This document shows, in pieces, positions 1-7,949 of a stretch of DNA of 64,000 bases. The notes below the pieces were generated by a model that saw only the letters and a program-made list of their open reading frames with translations, made no database searches and was not told the DNA's origin. Source of the stretch: Actinoplanes philippinensis (lineage in GTDB: Bacteria; Actinomycetota; Actinomycetes; Mycobacteriales; Micromonosporaceae); NCBI RefSeq assembly GCF_900113015.1, contig NZ_FONV01000008.1:1-64000 (forward strand), in the 5' to 3' direction. The translations under genes were made by a program, and so were the position numbers. Each line of letters opens with the position of its first letter. Position 1 is the first letter of the stretch.

Positions 1-89
1 CGGTTACATTCCGAACCCGGTAGCTAAGCCCTCCAGCGCCGATGGTACTGCACTCGGGAGGGTGTGGGAGAGTAGGACGCCGCCGGACT
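1..89 (+). rRNA. rrf: 5S ribosomal RNA, 3' part
   Basis: The first ~89 bases read as the 3' three-quarters of a bacterial 5S rRNA. The CCGAACCCGG box, the GCCGATGGTACTGC segment and the GGTGTGGGAGAGTAGGACGC arm are all in order, ending in GCCGGACT. About 28-30 bases of the 5' end lie before the window. It is the last gene of an rRNA operon on the plus strand and is followed at once by a strong hairpin terminator. The exact 3' end is uncertain by a few bases. Confidence 0.93.
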
Positions 90-101
90 CAACGTGATCG
101 G

Positions 102-135
102 TCGAGGGCCGCCCCACTTCGGGGTCGGCCCTCGA
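102..135 (+). terminator. rRNA operon terminator
   Basis: A 10-bp perfect outer stem (TCGAGGGCCG with CGGCCCTCGA) continues into a CCCC/GGGG inner stem closed by a short ACTTC-type loop. It lies 13 bases after the 5S end. No T-run follows, as is usual in GC-rich actinobacteria. It should separate the rRNA operon from the RGG/TPR gene. Confidence 0.85.
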
Positions 136-246
136 CTGCGTTTATGGGCAGATCCCCTAGTAACTTTGTGTGTCGAGAACAGCGTGTGTCGGAGCAGGGC
201 CACTCGGGTCCTAGGTAGTCCGCCGCCGTACTGGAAGGAATGATCC

Positions 247-2946
247 GTGAGTACAGGACCGCAGGACGGCGGCTCCAACAACCGCGACGACGACCGTCGT
301 TCCGGAGGCGGACGCGACGGCGACCGCGGCGGCTACCAGGGCGGTGACCGCGGCGGCGACCGGGGTGGCTTCCGTGGCGGCGACCGCGGCGGCTCCCGAG
401 GTGGTTACCAGGGCGGTGGCGACCGCCGGGAGTTCCGGGGTGGCGACCGTGACCGTGGCGGCGACCGGGGCGGTTTCCGTGGTGGTGACCGTGACCGTGG
501 CGGCTACCAGGGTGGCGGCGACCGGGGCGGCTTCCGTGGTGGCGACCGTCCCTCGGGCGGTGGCTTCCGCAGCGACGACCGGGGCGGGTTCCGTGGTGGT
601 GACCGCGACCGTGGCGTCGAGCGCGGCGGGTTCCGCGGTGGGGACCGTGACCGTGGCGGCTACCAGGGTGGCGGCTCCGGCGGCGGCTTCCGTGGCGGCT
701 CGCAGGGTGGTGGCGACCGCGGCGGGTTCCGTGGTGGCGACCGTGACCGTGGCGGCTACCAGGGCGGTGGTGACCGTGGCGGGTTCCGCGGCGGTGACCG
801 TGACCGTGGTGGTTACCAGGGCGGTGGTGACCGTGGCGGGTTCCGTGGCGGCTCGCAGGGTGGCGGTGACCGCGGTGGGTTCCGTGGTGGTGACCGTGAC
901 CGTGGTGGTTACCAGGGTGGTGGCGACCGTGGCGGGTTCCGTGCGGGCTCGCAGGGTGGTGGCGACCGTGGTGGATTCCGCGGTGGCGACCGTGACCGTG
1001 GCGGCTATCAGGGTGGCGGCTCCGGCGGCGGGTTCCGTGGCGGTGACCGTGACCGTGGTGGTTACCAGGGCGGTGGCGACCGCGGAGGGTTCCGTGGTGG
1101 CGACTCGCGTGGTGGGGACCGTCCGGGCTACCAGGGCGGTGGCGACCGCGGCGGGTTCCGCGGTGGCGACCGTGACCGTGGCGGCTACCAGGGTGGTGGC
1201 TCCGGCGGCGGCTTCCGTGGCGGCTCGCAGGGTGGCGACCGCGGTGGATTCCGCGGTGGCGACCGTGACCGTGGTGGTTACCAGGGTGGCGGCTCCGGCG
1301 GCGGGTTCCGTGGCGGTGACCGTGACCGCAGTGGCCCCCGGGAGAGCTTCCAGGGCGGCGATCGGGGCGGGTTCCGCGGTGGTGACCGTGACCGTGGTGG
1401 TTACCAGGGCGGTGGCGACCGCGGTGGATTCCGTGGTGGCGACTCGCGTGGTGGCGACCGTCCGCAGGGTGGTGGCTTCCGTGGGGACCGGGACCGGTCC
1501 TTCGGCGACCGTCCCCGTCAGGACCGGCCGTATGGTGACCGTCCGCAGCGCAGCGACCGGCCCGGTGGGGACCGTGGCGGGTTCCGCGGTGGCGACCGCG
1601 ACCGTGGCGGCTACCAGGGCGGTGGCTCCGGCGGCGGGTTCCGTGGCGGTGACCGTGACCGTGGTGGTTACCAGGGCGGTGGCGACCGCGGTGGGTTCCG
1701 TGGCGGTGACCGTGACCGTGGCGGCTACCAGGGTGGCGGCGATCGTGGCGGCTACCAGGGCGGCGACCGTGGTGGGTACCAGGGTGGTGGCGACCGTGGC
1801 GGGTTCCGGGGCGACCGGGACGACCGTGGCGGGTTCCGGCAGGACCGGGACCGGGACGCGCGGCCGCAGGACGAGGCCGGCAAGCCCGCGTTCGAGGCTC
1901 CGGAGATCCCCGAGGAGATCACCGCGAACGACCTCGACCAGGAGGTTCGCGCCGAGCTGCTGAGCCTGGCGCGGGACGTCGCCGACAAGGTCGCGCGGCA
2001 CCTGGTGGCGGCCGGTCAGATCATCGACGAGGACTCCGAGCTGGCACTCAACCACGCCATCGCGGCCCGTCGTCTCGCGTCGCGGATCGCCGTGGTGCGG
2101 GAGGCCGTCGGCCTGGCTGCGTACGCGGCCGGGGACTGGACGACCGCGATCGCCGAGCTGCGCACCTACCACCGGATGACCGGCCGGCAGACGCACCTGG
2201 CCGAGCTGGCCGACTGCGAGCGGGCACTCGGCCGTCCGGAGCGGGCGATCGACCTGTTCCGTGGCGCCGACGTGGCCAACCTGGAGAAGGCCGGCGCGAT
2301 CGAGCTGCTGATCGTGGCCGCCGGCGCCCGCGGTGACCTGGGCCAGCACGACGCCGCCGTGGCGATGCTGCAGGTCAAGGAACTGACCGGTGACGACGAC
2401 GCCGAGTGGGCGGCCCGCCTGCGGTACGCCTACGCCGACGCTCTGCTCGCGGCCGGCCGTCGTGAGGAGGCCCGGGAGTGGTTCGCCCGGACCGCCGCGG
2501 TCGACGAGGAGCAGGTCACCGACGCCGCTGAGCGGCTGCTCGAACTCGACGGCGTCACCATCGAGGGTGACGACGCCGACGAGGACGAGGAGGAGGGCGC
2601 CGAGGCGTCCGCGACCGGCCGTGACTCGTCGGACGGCGACCGTGAGTCCGACGACCGGGACGACCGGGATGGCGACCTCGATGACGACGAGGAAGAGTAC
2701 GACGACGAAGACGACTTCGAGGACGAGGACGAGGACGGCGTCGACGGTGACGACGAGTCGGTGGACGTCGCGGACACCGATGTGAACACCGACGGTCTCG
2801 GTGACGAGGACGAGAAGGGCGCGCCGGCGGTCAGCGACTCCCTGGAGAAGCCAGCCGGCAATGACGCCGGGGACGACGCCGTGACCGAGCCGGCCGACAA
2901 GGACGGCGACGACAAGGCTGACGCCGAGGAGAAGCCGAAGGCGTGA
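247..2946 (+). CDS. RGG-repeat / TPR-like protein with acidic tail (899 aa)
   Basis: The product has three parts. Residues ~20-555 are a low-complexity region built from tandem GGFRGGDRDRGGYQGG-type units. Residues ~570-775 form an Ala/Leu-rich helical region resembling TPR repeats. Residues ~775-899 are a very acidic Asp/Glu tail. It occupies the Rv1691 position of the conserved actinobacterial block, where the homologue is a TPR-like protein, so the helical core is probably the conserved part. The GTG start at 247 has an SD-like GGAAGGA (235-241) just upstream. The stop overlaps the next start (GTGA), so the two genes are translationally coupled. RGG-type disordered regions commonly bind RNA in other proteins; an RNA or condensate role here is inference. 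Function is unknown. Confidence 0.88.
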   Translation: MSTGPQDGGSNNRDDDRRSGGGRDGDRGGYQGGDRGGDRGGFRGGDRGGSRGGYQGGGDRREFRGGDRDRGGDRGGFRGGDRDRGGYQGGGDRGGFRGGDRPSGGGFRSDDRGGFRGGDRDRGVERGGFRGGDRDRGGYQGGGSGGGFRGGSQGGGDRGGFRGGDRDRGGYQGGGDRGGFRGGDRDRGGYQGGGDRGGFRGGSQGGGDRGGFRGGDRDRGGYQGGGDRGGFRAGSQGGGDRGGFRGGDRDRGGYQGGGSGGGFRGGDRDRGGYQGGGDRGGFRGGDSRGGDRPGYQGGGDRGGFRGGDRDRGGYQGGGSGGGFRGGSQGGDRGGFRGGDRDRGGYQGGGSGGGFRGGDRDRSGPRESFQGGDRGGFRGGDRDRGGYQGGGDRGGFRGGDSRGGDRPQGGGFRGDRDRSFGDRPRQDRPYGDRPQRSDRPGGDRGGFRGGDRDRGGYQGGGSGGGFRGGDRDRGGYQGGGDRGGFRGGDRDRGGYQGGGDRGGYQGGDRGGYQGGGDRGGFRGDRDDRGGFRQDRDRDARPQDEAGKPAFEAPEIPEEITANDLDQEVRAELLSLARDVADKVARHLVAAGQIIDEDSELALNHAIAARRLASRIAVVREAVGLAAYAAGDWTTAIAELRTYHRMTGRQTHLAELADCERALGRPERAIDLFRGADVANLEKAGAIELLIVAAGARGDLGQHDAAVAMLQVKELTGDDDAEWAARLRYAYADALLAAGRREEAREWFARTAAVDEEQVTDAAERLLELDGVTIEGDDADEDEEEGAEASATGRDSSDGDRESDDRDDRDGDLDDDEEEYDDEDDFEDEDEDGVDGDDESVDVADTDVNTDGLGDEDEKGAPAVSDSLEKPAGNDAGDDAVTEPADKDGDDKADAEEKPKA
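300..1850 (+). repeat. Tandem coding repeat (RGG units)
   Basis: About 1.5 kb of degenerate in-frame repeats with recurring words such as GGCGGGTTCCGTGGCGGTGA and CGTGACCGTGGTGGTTACCA. Units of roughly 36-60 bp alternate GGFRGGDRDR, GGYQGGG and GSGGGFRGG peptides. Because the period is a multiple of three and GC is extreme, long open frames also appear in other frames and on the opposite strand; they are artefacts of the repeat. Confidence 0.9.
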
Positions 2947-4181
2947 GCGACCACCTTGCCGGCGGCTACGACTTGGTCGTCTTCGACCTGGACGGCGTCG
3001 TCTTCCTGATCGACAAGCCGATCCCGGGCGCGGCCGGGGCGATCGACCGGCTGCGCTCCGGCGCCACGCCGATCGCGTTCGCCACGAACAACGCGTCCCG
3101 GCGGGCGGCGGACGTGGCGGCGTTGCTGACCGGCATGGGTGTGAACGCGGAGCCGGCCGAGGTGCTGACCTCGGCCGGCGCCGCGGCGGCGCTGCTCGCG
3201 GAACGGCTGCCGGCCGGTGCGCCGGTTCTGGTGGTCGGTGCGGAGGCGCTGCGCGCCGAGGTCCGCGACGCGGGCCTCACCCCGGTCGGCACGGCGGAGG
3301 ACGAGCCGGTCGCGGTGGTTCAGGGGTACGGTCCGGAGGTCGGCTGGAAGATCCTGGCCGAGGCGACGCTCGCGGTCCGGGCCGGCGCGGCCTGGTACGC
3401 GACGAACACCGACCGCACCCTGCCCAGCCCCCGTGGCCCGCTGCCCGGCAACGGCTCGCTCGTCGCGGTGCTGCGCACGGCCCTCGGCCGGGATCCGGAC
3501 GTGGTCGTCGGCAAGCCGCAGCCGGGCCTGTTCCGGACGGCGGCCGCCCAGTCGCGGGCGCAGCGTCCGCTGGCCGTCGGCGACCGGCTGGACACCGACA
3601 TCCAGGGCGCGGTGACCGCCGGCATGGACAGTCTGCTGGTCCTGACCGGTGTCAGCGGACCGGCCGACCTGCTGGCCGCCCCCGCGGACCGTCGCCCCAC
3701 CTACGTGGCGGCCGACCTGTCGGCGCTGTTCCGCCCGGCCGGCGAATCACGCCTCCCGGCCGTCGGAGATGAGGCACGCCCTGGCGATGCGGCGCGTCTG
3801 CCGGTCTCGGGTGTGGAGTCGGGTTCCGGTGATGGGGCGCGTCTGCCGGTTTCGGGTGTGGAGTCGGGTTCCGGTGATGGGGCGCGTCTGCCGGTTTCGG
3901 GGGTGGAGTCGGGTTCCGGTGATGGGGCGCGCGTGCCGGTCTCGGAGGTAGGGGCGGGGCTGGGCGTTTCGGGGGACGAGGTCCCCTGGACCGAGCTCGG
4001 TGGGTGGCGGCTGACCCGGGACGCGGACCGGGTGACGCTGGACGGCTCCGGCTCTCCGGTCGACGCTCTGCGGCTGCTCTGCTCGGCCACCTGGACCGGT
4101 GTTGCGACCAGCGCCATCACCGGGGGCTCCGATGAAGCCCGTGAGCTTGTGAAGTCCTGGAATCTTCCCGAGGCCACCTGA
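2943..4181 (+). CDS. HAD-IIA family phosphatase with repeat insert (412 aa)
   Basis: A haloacid dehalogenase-superfamily hydrolase of the NagD/p-nitrophenyl phosphatase type, and the Rv1692 counterpart by position. Motif I is FDLDGVV (residues 14-20, nucleophile D15, acid/base D17). Motif II is FATNNAS (46-52). The motif III lysine is in GKPQPGLF (~190), and motif IV is VGDRLDTDIQGA (~211). A linker at ~280-335 holds tandem 15-residue repeats before a ~65-residue C-terminal domain (GGWRLTRDAD...). In mycobacteria the homologue is reported to be a glycerol-3-phosphate phosphatase, so that substrate is possible here but not shown. The GTG start overlaps the upstream stop by 4 nt. Confidence 0.92.
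   Translation: MSDHLAGGYDLVVFDLDGVVFLIDKPIPGAAGAIDRLRSGATPIAFATNNASRRAADVAALLTGMGVNAEPAEVLTSAGAAAALLAERLPAGAPVLVVGAEALRAEVRDAGLTPVGTAEDEPVAVVQGYGPEVGWKILAEATLAVRAGAAWYATNTDRTLPSPRGPLPGNGSLVAVLRTALGRDPDVVVGKPQPGLFRTAAAQSRAQRPLAVGDRLDTDIQGAVTAGMDSLLVLTGVSGPADLLAAPADRRPTYVAADLSALFRPAGESRLPAVGDEARPGDAARLPVSGVESGSGDGARLPVSGVESGSGDGARLPVSGVESGSGDGARVPVSEVGAGLGVSGDEVPWTELGGWRLTRDADRVTLDGSGSPVDALRLLCSATWTGVATSAITGGSDEARELVKSWNLPEAT
3791..3950 (+). repeat. 45-bp tandem repeat inside the HAD gene
   Basis: Units begin GGCGCGTCTGCCGG at 3791, 3836 and 3881, with a partial, diverged copy at 3926, for an exact period of 45 bp. Each unit encodes 15 residues (ARLPVSGVESGSGDG). Copies 2 and 3 are nearly identical, so the expansion is recent. 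The repeat stays in frame and forms a flexible linker. Confidence 0.93.
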
Positions 4182-4256
4182 GCGTCGGCGGGCACGAACC
4201 TTCTCGGGTTCCGGTGACGGCCTTCGGGCTGCTCCGGGACCGTACTACCGGCAACG

Positions 4257-4302
4257 ACGGCCCCGGCCGCCGCCTCCGATCGGGGGCGGTGACCGGGGCC
4301 GT
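4257..4302. terminator. Hairpin terminator after the HAD gene
   Basis: ACGGCCCCGG (4257-4266) pairs perfectly with CCGGGGCCGT (4293-4302), with a further GCCGCC/GGGCGG inner pairing. It lies about 75 bases after the HAD stop and between convergent genes, so it may act on both strands. The ~220 bases from 4303 to 4523 show no convincing gene. Confidence 0.65.
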
Positions 4303-4523
4303 CTGCTGTCGGTGCCGGTGGTCGGCGGGGCGTCGTGGCCGGTGAGTGGGCAGCCGGCCCGGCGGGCGCGCTGCGGTCCGGAGGCCGGCGGACGTCGCGG
4401 GGACAGGCAGGGGAGGTGTGGTGCGGTTGGGGGCGGCCGACGGCGTACCACCGCGGGGTTGGGAAAGGCGAACCACCGGGAGCGCGATGGCGGGCGGGAG
4501 TGTCGCCTTCGTCGCGGAAGGGG

Positions 4524-4823
4524 TCAGCGGTGGATCCGGGTCAGGTCGGCCAGGAAATGACCGGCGCTGTGGGCGGCCGCGTCGATCGGCGGGGTCGTGG
4601 GGGCGCCGGCCGGGTGCGGGATGGCGGCCGGCGGCGCGAAGTGGTGGCGTCGCGGGGGCAGCGGCGCGTTCATGTCGATGTGCAGGAGGGCGTCGACGAA
4701 GGCGAGGATGGGGGTGGACATCCAGTCGAAGTCGGGCACGGCGACCTGTTCGGCGCGCTCGTGGACGTCGGCACTGGTCAGCGTGGCGTCGAAGCGCGGG
4801 AGGCCGGGACGGGTACGGAACAT
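4524..4823 (-). CDS. Small hypothetical protein (99 aa)
   Basis: Begins MFRTRPGLPRFDATLTSADV and ends GHFLADLTRIHR. The ATG at 4821-4823 is preceded by a strong purine-rich CAGGGAGGG site, which decides the start over the longer open frame. The middle is Pro/His/Ala-rich (PPRRHHFAPPAAIPHP); no membrane segment or catalytic motif is visible. I do not recognise the family. It is divergent from the chemoreceptor gene, with about 145 bp between the starts. Support is start signal plus plausible composition only. Confidence 0.55.
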   Translation of the reverse strand: MFRTRPGLPRFDATLTSADVHERAEQVAVPDFDWMSTPILAFVDALLHIDMNAPLPPRRHHFAPPAAIPHPAGAPTTPPIDAAAHSAGHFLADLTRIHR

Positions 4824-4934
4824 GGTCCCTCCCTGATCGGGGCCGGCACGGCCGCCGGCCGATGGGTTCCCTGCCTCCATCGTGGCACCGTTCGTGGCGG
4901 AACGGGCCTGCCTTACGTGTTTTGCCCGTGCGGG

Positions 4935-4961
4935 TCAAGCGGGGCCGTTCACGGTCGATGA
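4935..4961 (+). promoter_or_regulatory. FliA/WhiG-like promoter for the chemoreceptor
   Basis: TCAA (4935-4938), exactly 15 bases, then GTCGATGA (4954-4961). The motility/sporulation sigma (FliA/WhiG) consensus is TAAA-N15-GCCGATAA. The predicted transcript would start at about 4968, on or next to the GTG at 4969. The match is imperfect and the functional assignment is inferred. Confidence 0.5.
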
Positions 4962-4968
4962 GGGGAAT

Positions 4969-6258
4969 GTGAGCTCACTGACATTGCCCCGCGGCGCCCG
5001 GCTGTCCGACGCGTCCTGGCAGGCCCGGCACCGGATCGTGAGCCGGCTGCTGTGGTTCCATGTGCCGGTCTTCCTGATCATCGGCATCCTCGGGCCGCGG
5101 ACGGCGTGGGAGGCGGTCGGCTTCACCGCGGGTGTCGCCGTCTGGGCCGCGCTGGCGGGGCTCGTGCCCGCGACCAATCGCAAGGCGCGGGCCAGCCATG
5201 TCAGCGTCGGGCTGATCGCGTGCACGCTCGTGGCGATCGAGATCACCGGCGGGGAGATGGCCACCCACATCCACCTGTACGCGGTGCTGATCTTCGTGGC
5301 GCTGTACCAGCAGTGGGCGCCGCTGGTGTCGGCGATCGTCGTGGTCGTCGTGCACCACGGTGTGCTCGGGCTGGTGGCACCGGAACGGGTGTTCGGCGAA
5401 CATCACATGGGCATCGGCCCGGCCCTCGGCATGGTCGCCGTGCACGCCGGGCTCCTCACCCTCGAGGTGGCCGGCATCGTGGTCTTCTGGCACTTCGCCG
5501 AACAGGCCGAACGCGAGAACGAGGTGCTCGCCCAGGAGGCCGAGGACGCCCGCCGCGAGGTCGAACGGGCCGAGCACGAAGCCCAGGAACGGGCCGCCGA
5601 GGAGCTGCGCCTGCGGTCCGAGGAGGCGGCCGCGCAGGCCCGCCGGATCACCGCCGAGGTCGCCCAGATCAGCGGCGAGGCACACACCGCGATCACCGCG
5701 GTCGCCGCCGTCGACCGGGAGCTGGCGGCGCTCACCGCATCGGTGCGCGACATCGCGGAACGGTCCGCGCAGGCCGCCGGGACCGCCTCCACCGGCAAGG
5801 ACGCGGCCGCGTCGGCCGGGCAGAAGGTACGGCAGCTGGAGAAGTCGGTCGGGGAGATCGCCGACGTGAACGCGATCATCGCGTCGCTGGCCGAGCAGAC
5901 GAACCTGCTCGCCCTGAACGCCACCATCGAGGCGGCCCGCGCCGGTGAGCTGGGCAAGGGCTTCGCTGTCGTCGCCGGCGAGGTCAAGGACCTGGCCCGG
6001 GAGACGGCCGTCTCGGTGGAGAAGGTCAACCAGGTGATCACCGCGATCGTGGCGGAGACCGGTGACGTGGCGCACACCTTCGCCTCGACCACCGGGGCCG
6101 TCGACGACATCCACGAGCTGCAGCTCAACATCGCGTCCTCGGTGGAGGAACAGGCGGCCGTGCTGGCCGAGGTGACCACCCAGCTGTCCGCGGCGACGGC
6201 CGCGGCCGATCAGGTGCTCGCCGGCCTGGAGACACTCTCCGCGACGACCGACCGCTGA
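4969..6258 (+). CDS. Methyl-accepting chemotaxis protein (429 aa)
   Basis: A transmembrane chemoreceptor. Residues ~20-185 contain about five or six hydrophobic helices with little extracytoplasmic sequence, so any signal is probably sensed within or near the membrane. A coiled coil rich in Glu/Ala/Arg (~185-230) leads into the cytoplasmic signalling helical hairpin. Its tip is the highly conserved AEQTNLLALNATIEAARAGE followed by GKGFAVVAGEVKDLA, the CheA/CheW contact region. GTG at 4969 was chosen over an earlier in-frame ATG (4882) because GAGGGGA sits just before it and the protein then begins near the first helix. There are no other chemotaxis genes nearby, so its signalling partners must be elsewhere. 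A sporangial/zoospore role is inferred. Confidence 0.92.
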   Translation: MSSLTLPRGARLSDASWQARHRIVSRLLWFHVPVFLIIGILGPRTAWEAVGFTAGVAVWAALAGLVPATNRKARASHVSVGLIACTLVAIEITGGEMATHIHLYAVLIFVALYQQWAPLVSAIVVVVVHHGVLGLVAPERVFGEHHMGIGPALGMVAVHAGLLTLEVAGIVVFWHFAEQAERENEVLAQEAEDARREVERAEHEAQERAAEELRLRSEEAAAQARRITAEVAQISGEAHTAITAVAAVDRELAALTASVRDIAERSAQAAGTASTGKDAAASAGQKVRQLEKSVGEIADVNAIIASLAEQTNLLALNATIEAARAGELGKGFAVVAGEVKDLARETAVSVEKVNQVITAIVAETGDVAHTFASTTGAVDDIHELQLNIASSVEEQAAVLAEVTTQLSAATAAADQVLAGLETLSATTDR

Positions 6259-6274
6259 TCTTTGAACTGACCCG

Positions 6275-6306
6275 CCGGTTGCGCCCGTATCCCCGGGCGC
6301 AACCGG
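6275..6306. terminator. Bidirectional terminator
   Basis: CCGGTTGCGCCC (6275-6286) and GGGCGCAACCGG (6295-6306) form a perfect 12-bp stem with an 8-base loop. It sits between the convergent ends of the chemoreceptor and the SCP2-like gene. Confidence 0.85.
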
Positions 6307-6316
6307 TCCGGTCGTT

Positions 6317-6640
6317 CTAGAGGAGCTTACGGAGCTTGAGCAGGTCGAACGGGTTCGCCCGGATGGCGGTGACCATCCGGGACAGCTCCAGCTTGCCGGC
6401 CACCAGGTCGAGCAGCTCGTCGCTCGTGGTGACCAGGGCGATCTTCGCCTTCGGGTCGTCGCCGTCGGTGATGTCGACGAGGCGGCCGCCGGTGATCCGC
6501 CCGTGGAACGCGGCGCCCAGGTCGGTCAGGCGGCAGGCGAGCGTGCGATCCAGGTCGAGTTTTCCGCGGGCCTCGGCGTTGGTCTCCAACCGGGCGGCGA
6601 GGTCGTGCAGTGCTCGGCGGCACTCGTCCAAGGTGGCCAT
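6317..6640 (-). CDS. SCP2 sterol-binding-domain protein (107 aa)
   Basis: A compact alpha/beta protein. The pattern RLTDLGAAFHGRITGGRLVDI, then KIALVTTSDELLDLVAGKL and a C-terminal NPFDLLKLRKLL, resembles small actinobacterial SCP2 (sterol carrier) domain proteins, which bind hydrophobic ligands. The expected length is about 100-110 residues, so the gene appears complete. ATG at 6640 was chosen for the GGGAGGA upstream. It is divergent from the phasin-like gene with a 96-bp gap. No ligand can be assigned. Confidence 0.72.
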   Translation of the reverse strand: MATLDECRRALHDLAARLETNAEARGKLDLDRTLACRLTDLGAAFHGRITGGRLVDITDGDDPKAKIALVTTSDELLDLVAGKLELSRMVTAIRANPFDLLKLRKLL

Positions 6641-6736
6641 AGGACCATCCTCCCTCACGACACCGGCACGGTACCCCAGGAGTTTCCCGGAGGTGCCCGG
6701 TAGCGTGGCACCCGACGCGGCGAGAGGAGGCGAGAC

Positions 6737-7945
6737 ATGCCGGACGCATGGCGGGCTTATCTGGACCTGGCACTCGGCTTGACGGAGGCACCCCGGAAGA
6801 AGGCGCAACAGGTCGCCGGGGAGCTGCTCAACCGAGGTGGCGCCACGGCGGCGCAGGTGCAGGGCCTGGTGGAGGACCTGCTGTCGGCGGGTATCGCCAA
6901 TCGTGAGGCGCTGACCAACATCGTGCGCTACGAGGTGGACCGGGCACTCGGACGGGTGGGGTTGGCCACCGCCGAGGAGGTGTCCGACCTCACGGCCAAG
7001 GTGCATCACCTGGAGCGGCAGTTGCGGCAGGCCCGGGCCGGCGCGCCCGGGAGCGTTGACTCCGAGGTGCCGGATGCGCCGGTACCGGATGCGCCGGTGG
7101 CGCCGGTGGCCCGGCCGGTCAAGAAAGCGGTGGCCAAGAAAGCGGTGAAGGCCAAGCCGAACGCCATGCCGGCGGCGGGGACGGAGCGGGCGGCGGTGCC
7201 GGCCAACGCGGCTTCCGCTCCGGCGGCTGCTCCTGTCGTCCCGGATGCGGCCCCGGTGGCCTCTGCTGCGCCGGTCAAGCGGGCACCCGGAAAGCGGGCT
7301 GCGGCTCCTGCCAAGAGCGCCCCGGTCAAGGGCGCGCCGGTCAAGGGCGCGCCGGTCAAGGGCGCCCCGGTCAAGAGTGCGCCGGTCAAGGGTGCGCCGG
7401 TCAAGGACGCCCCGGTCAAGAGCGCCCCGGCCAAGAGCGCGCCCGTCAAGCGGGCACCCGCCAAGCGGACGTTGGCCGGGAGTGGTCCGGCCGAGAGTGC
7501 GCCGGTCAAGAGGGCGCCGCGGAAGGCTGCCGGGCCGGCCGCCGAGGTTGCCGGGACGCCGGCCGTCGCGGCTGTGGAGACGCCGGAGGCCGCGCCGGTC
7601 GTGGTGCCGGTCGAGACGCCGGCTGCTGTCGCGCCGGTCTTCGTCGAGCCGGTGGCGGCTGCTGTCGCGCCGGTCGAGAAGGCGGTGGCCAAGCGGGCTC
7701 CGGCCAGGAAGGCCGTTGCGGAGAAGGCGCCGGCGAAGAAGGCCGTGGCCGGGCAGGCGACGCCTCGCCGGAGTGGTGCGGCCACGGCCGCCGAGCCGCA
7801 GAAGGGCACCGGCCGGAAGGCTGCCTCGCCGCGTAAGGATGCCGGGCCGCGCAAGGCTGCGAACCCGCGAAAGGCGGCGCAGGTGCCGGCGCAGTCGACG
7901 CCGGCGTCGGAGACGGTCAGCCGGACCGAGAGCTCGGAGGCCTGA
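6737..7945 (+). CDS. PhaF-like phasin domain with Lys/Ala/Pro repeat tail (402 aa)
   Basis: Residues ~1-95 form a helical domain with the phasin-type pattern RYEVDRALGRVGLATAEEVS...LERQLRQ, as in PhaI/PhaF-like proteins (COG3937). The remaining ~300 residues are a disordered, strongly basic tail of APVKG/SAPVKR and KKAVAKKAV units. PhaF of Pseudomonas has the same plan, with a granule-binding phasin domain and a histone-H1-like DNA-binding tail. By analogy this could be a nucleoid- or granule-associated protein; that is inference. It lies in the Rv1692-tlyA interval. The ATG follows GAGAGGAGGC. Translation is probably linked to the small gene 4 bp downstream. Confidence 0.75.
   Translation: MPDAWRAYLDLALGLTEAPRKKAQQVAGELLNRGGATAAQVQGLVEDLLSAGIANREALTNIVRYEVDRALGRVGLATAEEVSDLTAKVHHLERQLRQARAGAPGSVDSEVPDAPVPDAPVAPVARPVKKAVAKKAVKAKPNAMPAAGTERAAVPANAASAPAAAPVVPDAAPVASAAPVKRAPGKRAAAPAKSAPVKGAPVKGAPVKGAPVKSAPVKGAPVKDAPVKSAPAKSAPVKRAPAKRTLAGSGPAESAPVKRAPRKAAGPAAEVAGTPAVAAVETPEAAPVVVPVETPAAVAPVFVEPVAAAVAPVEKAVAKRAPARKAVAEKAPAKKAVAGQATPRRSGAATAAEPQKGTGRKAASPRKDAGPRKAANPRKAAQVPAQSTPASETVSRTESSEA
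7310..7465 (+). repeat. 15-bp tandem repeats (APVKG units)
   Basis: About ten copies of a 15-bp word close to GGCGCGCCGGTCAAG encode five-residue units (G/S/D/R-A-P-V/A-K). Several adjacent copies are identical, showing recent slippage or unequal exchange. The frame is kept. Confidence 0.9.
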
Positions 7946-7949
7946 GGTC

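Noticed and set aside
211..2349. Long minus-strand and alternative plus-strand open frames through the RGG repeat region
   Set aside because: They arise from the codon-multiple, stop-poor GC-rich repeat; the translations are monotonous Thr/Val/Ala or Arg-rich strings, while the plus-strand frame has a proper start, conserved position and a globular TPR-like part.
4882..4968. Extended N-terminus for the chemoreceptor from ATG 4882
   Set aside because: The added 29 residues have no SD, no family likeness, and a better start with GAGGGGA lies at 4969; the extension would also include the candidate promoter.
4117..4972. Several overlapping open frames on both strands between the HAD gene and the chemoreceptor
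   Set aside because: Most are Arg/Gly/Pro-rich with no start signal and overlap the terminator; only 4524-4823 has a good SD and balanced composition.
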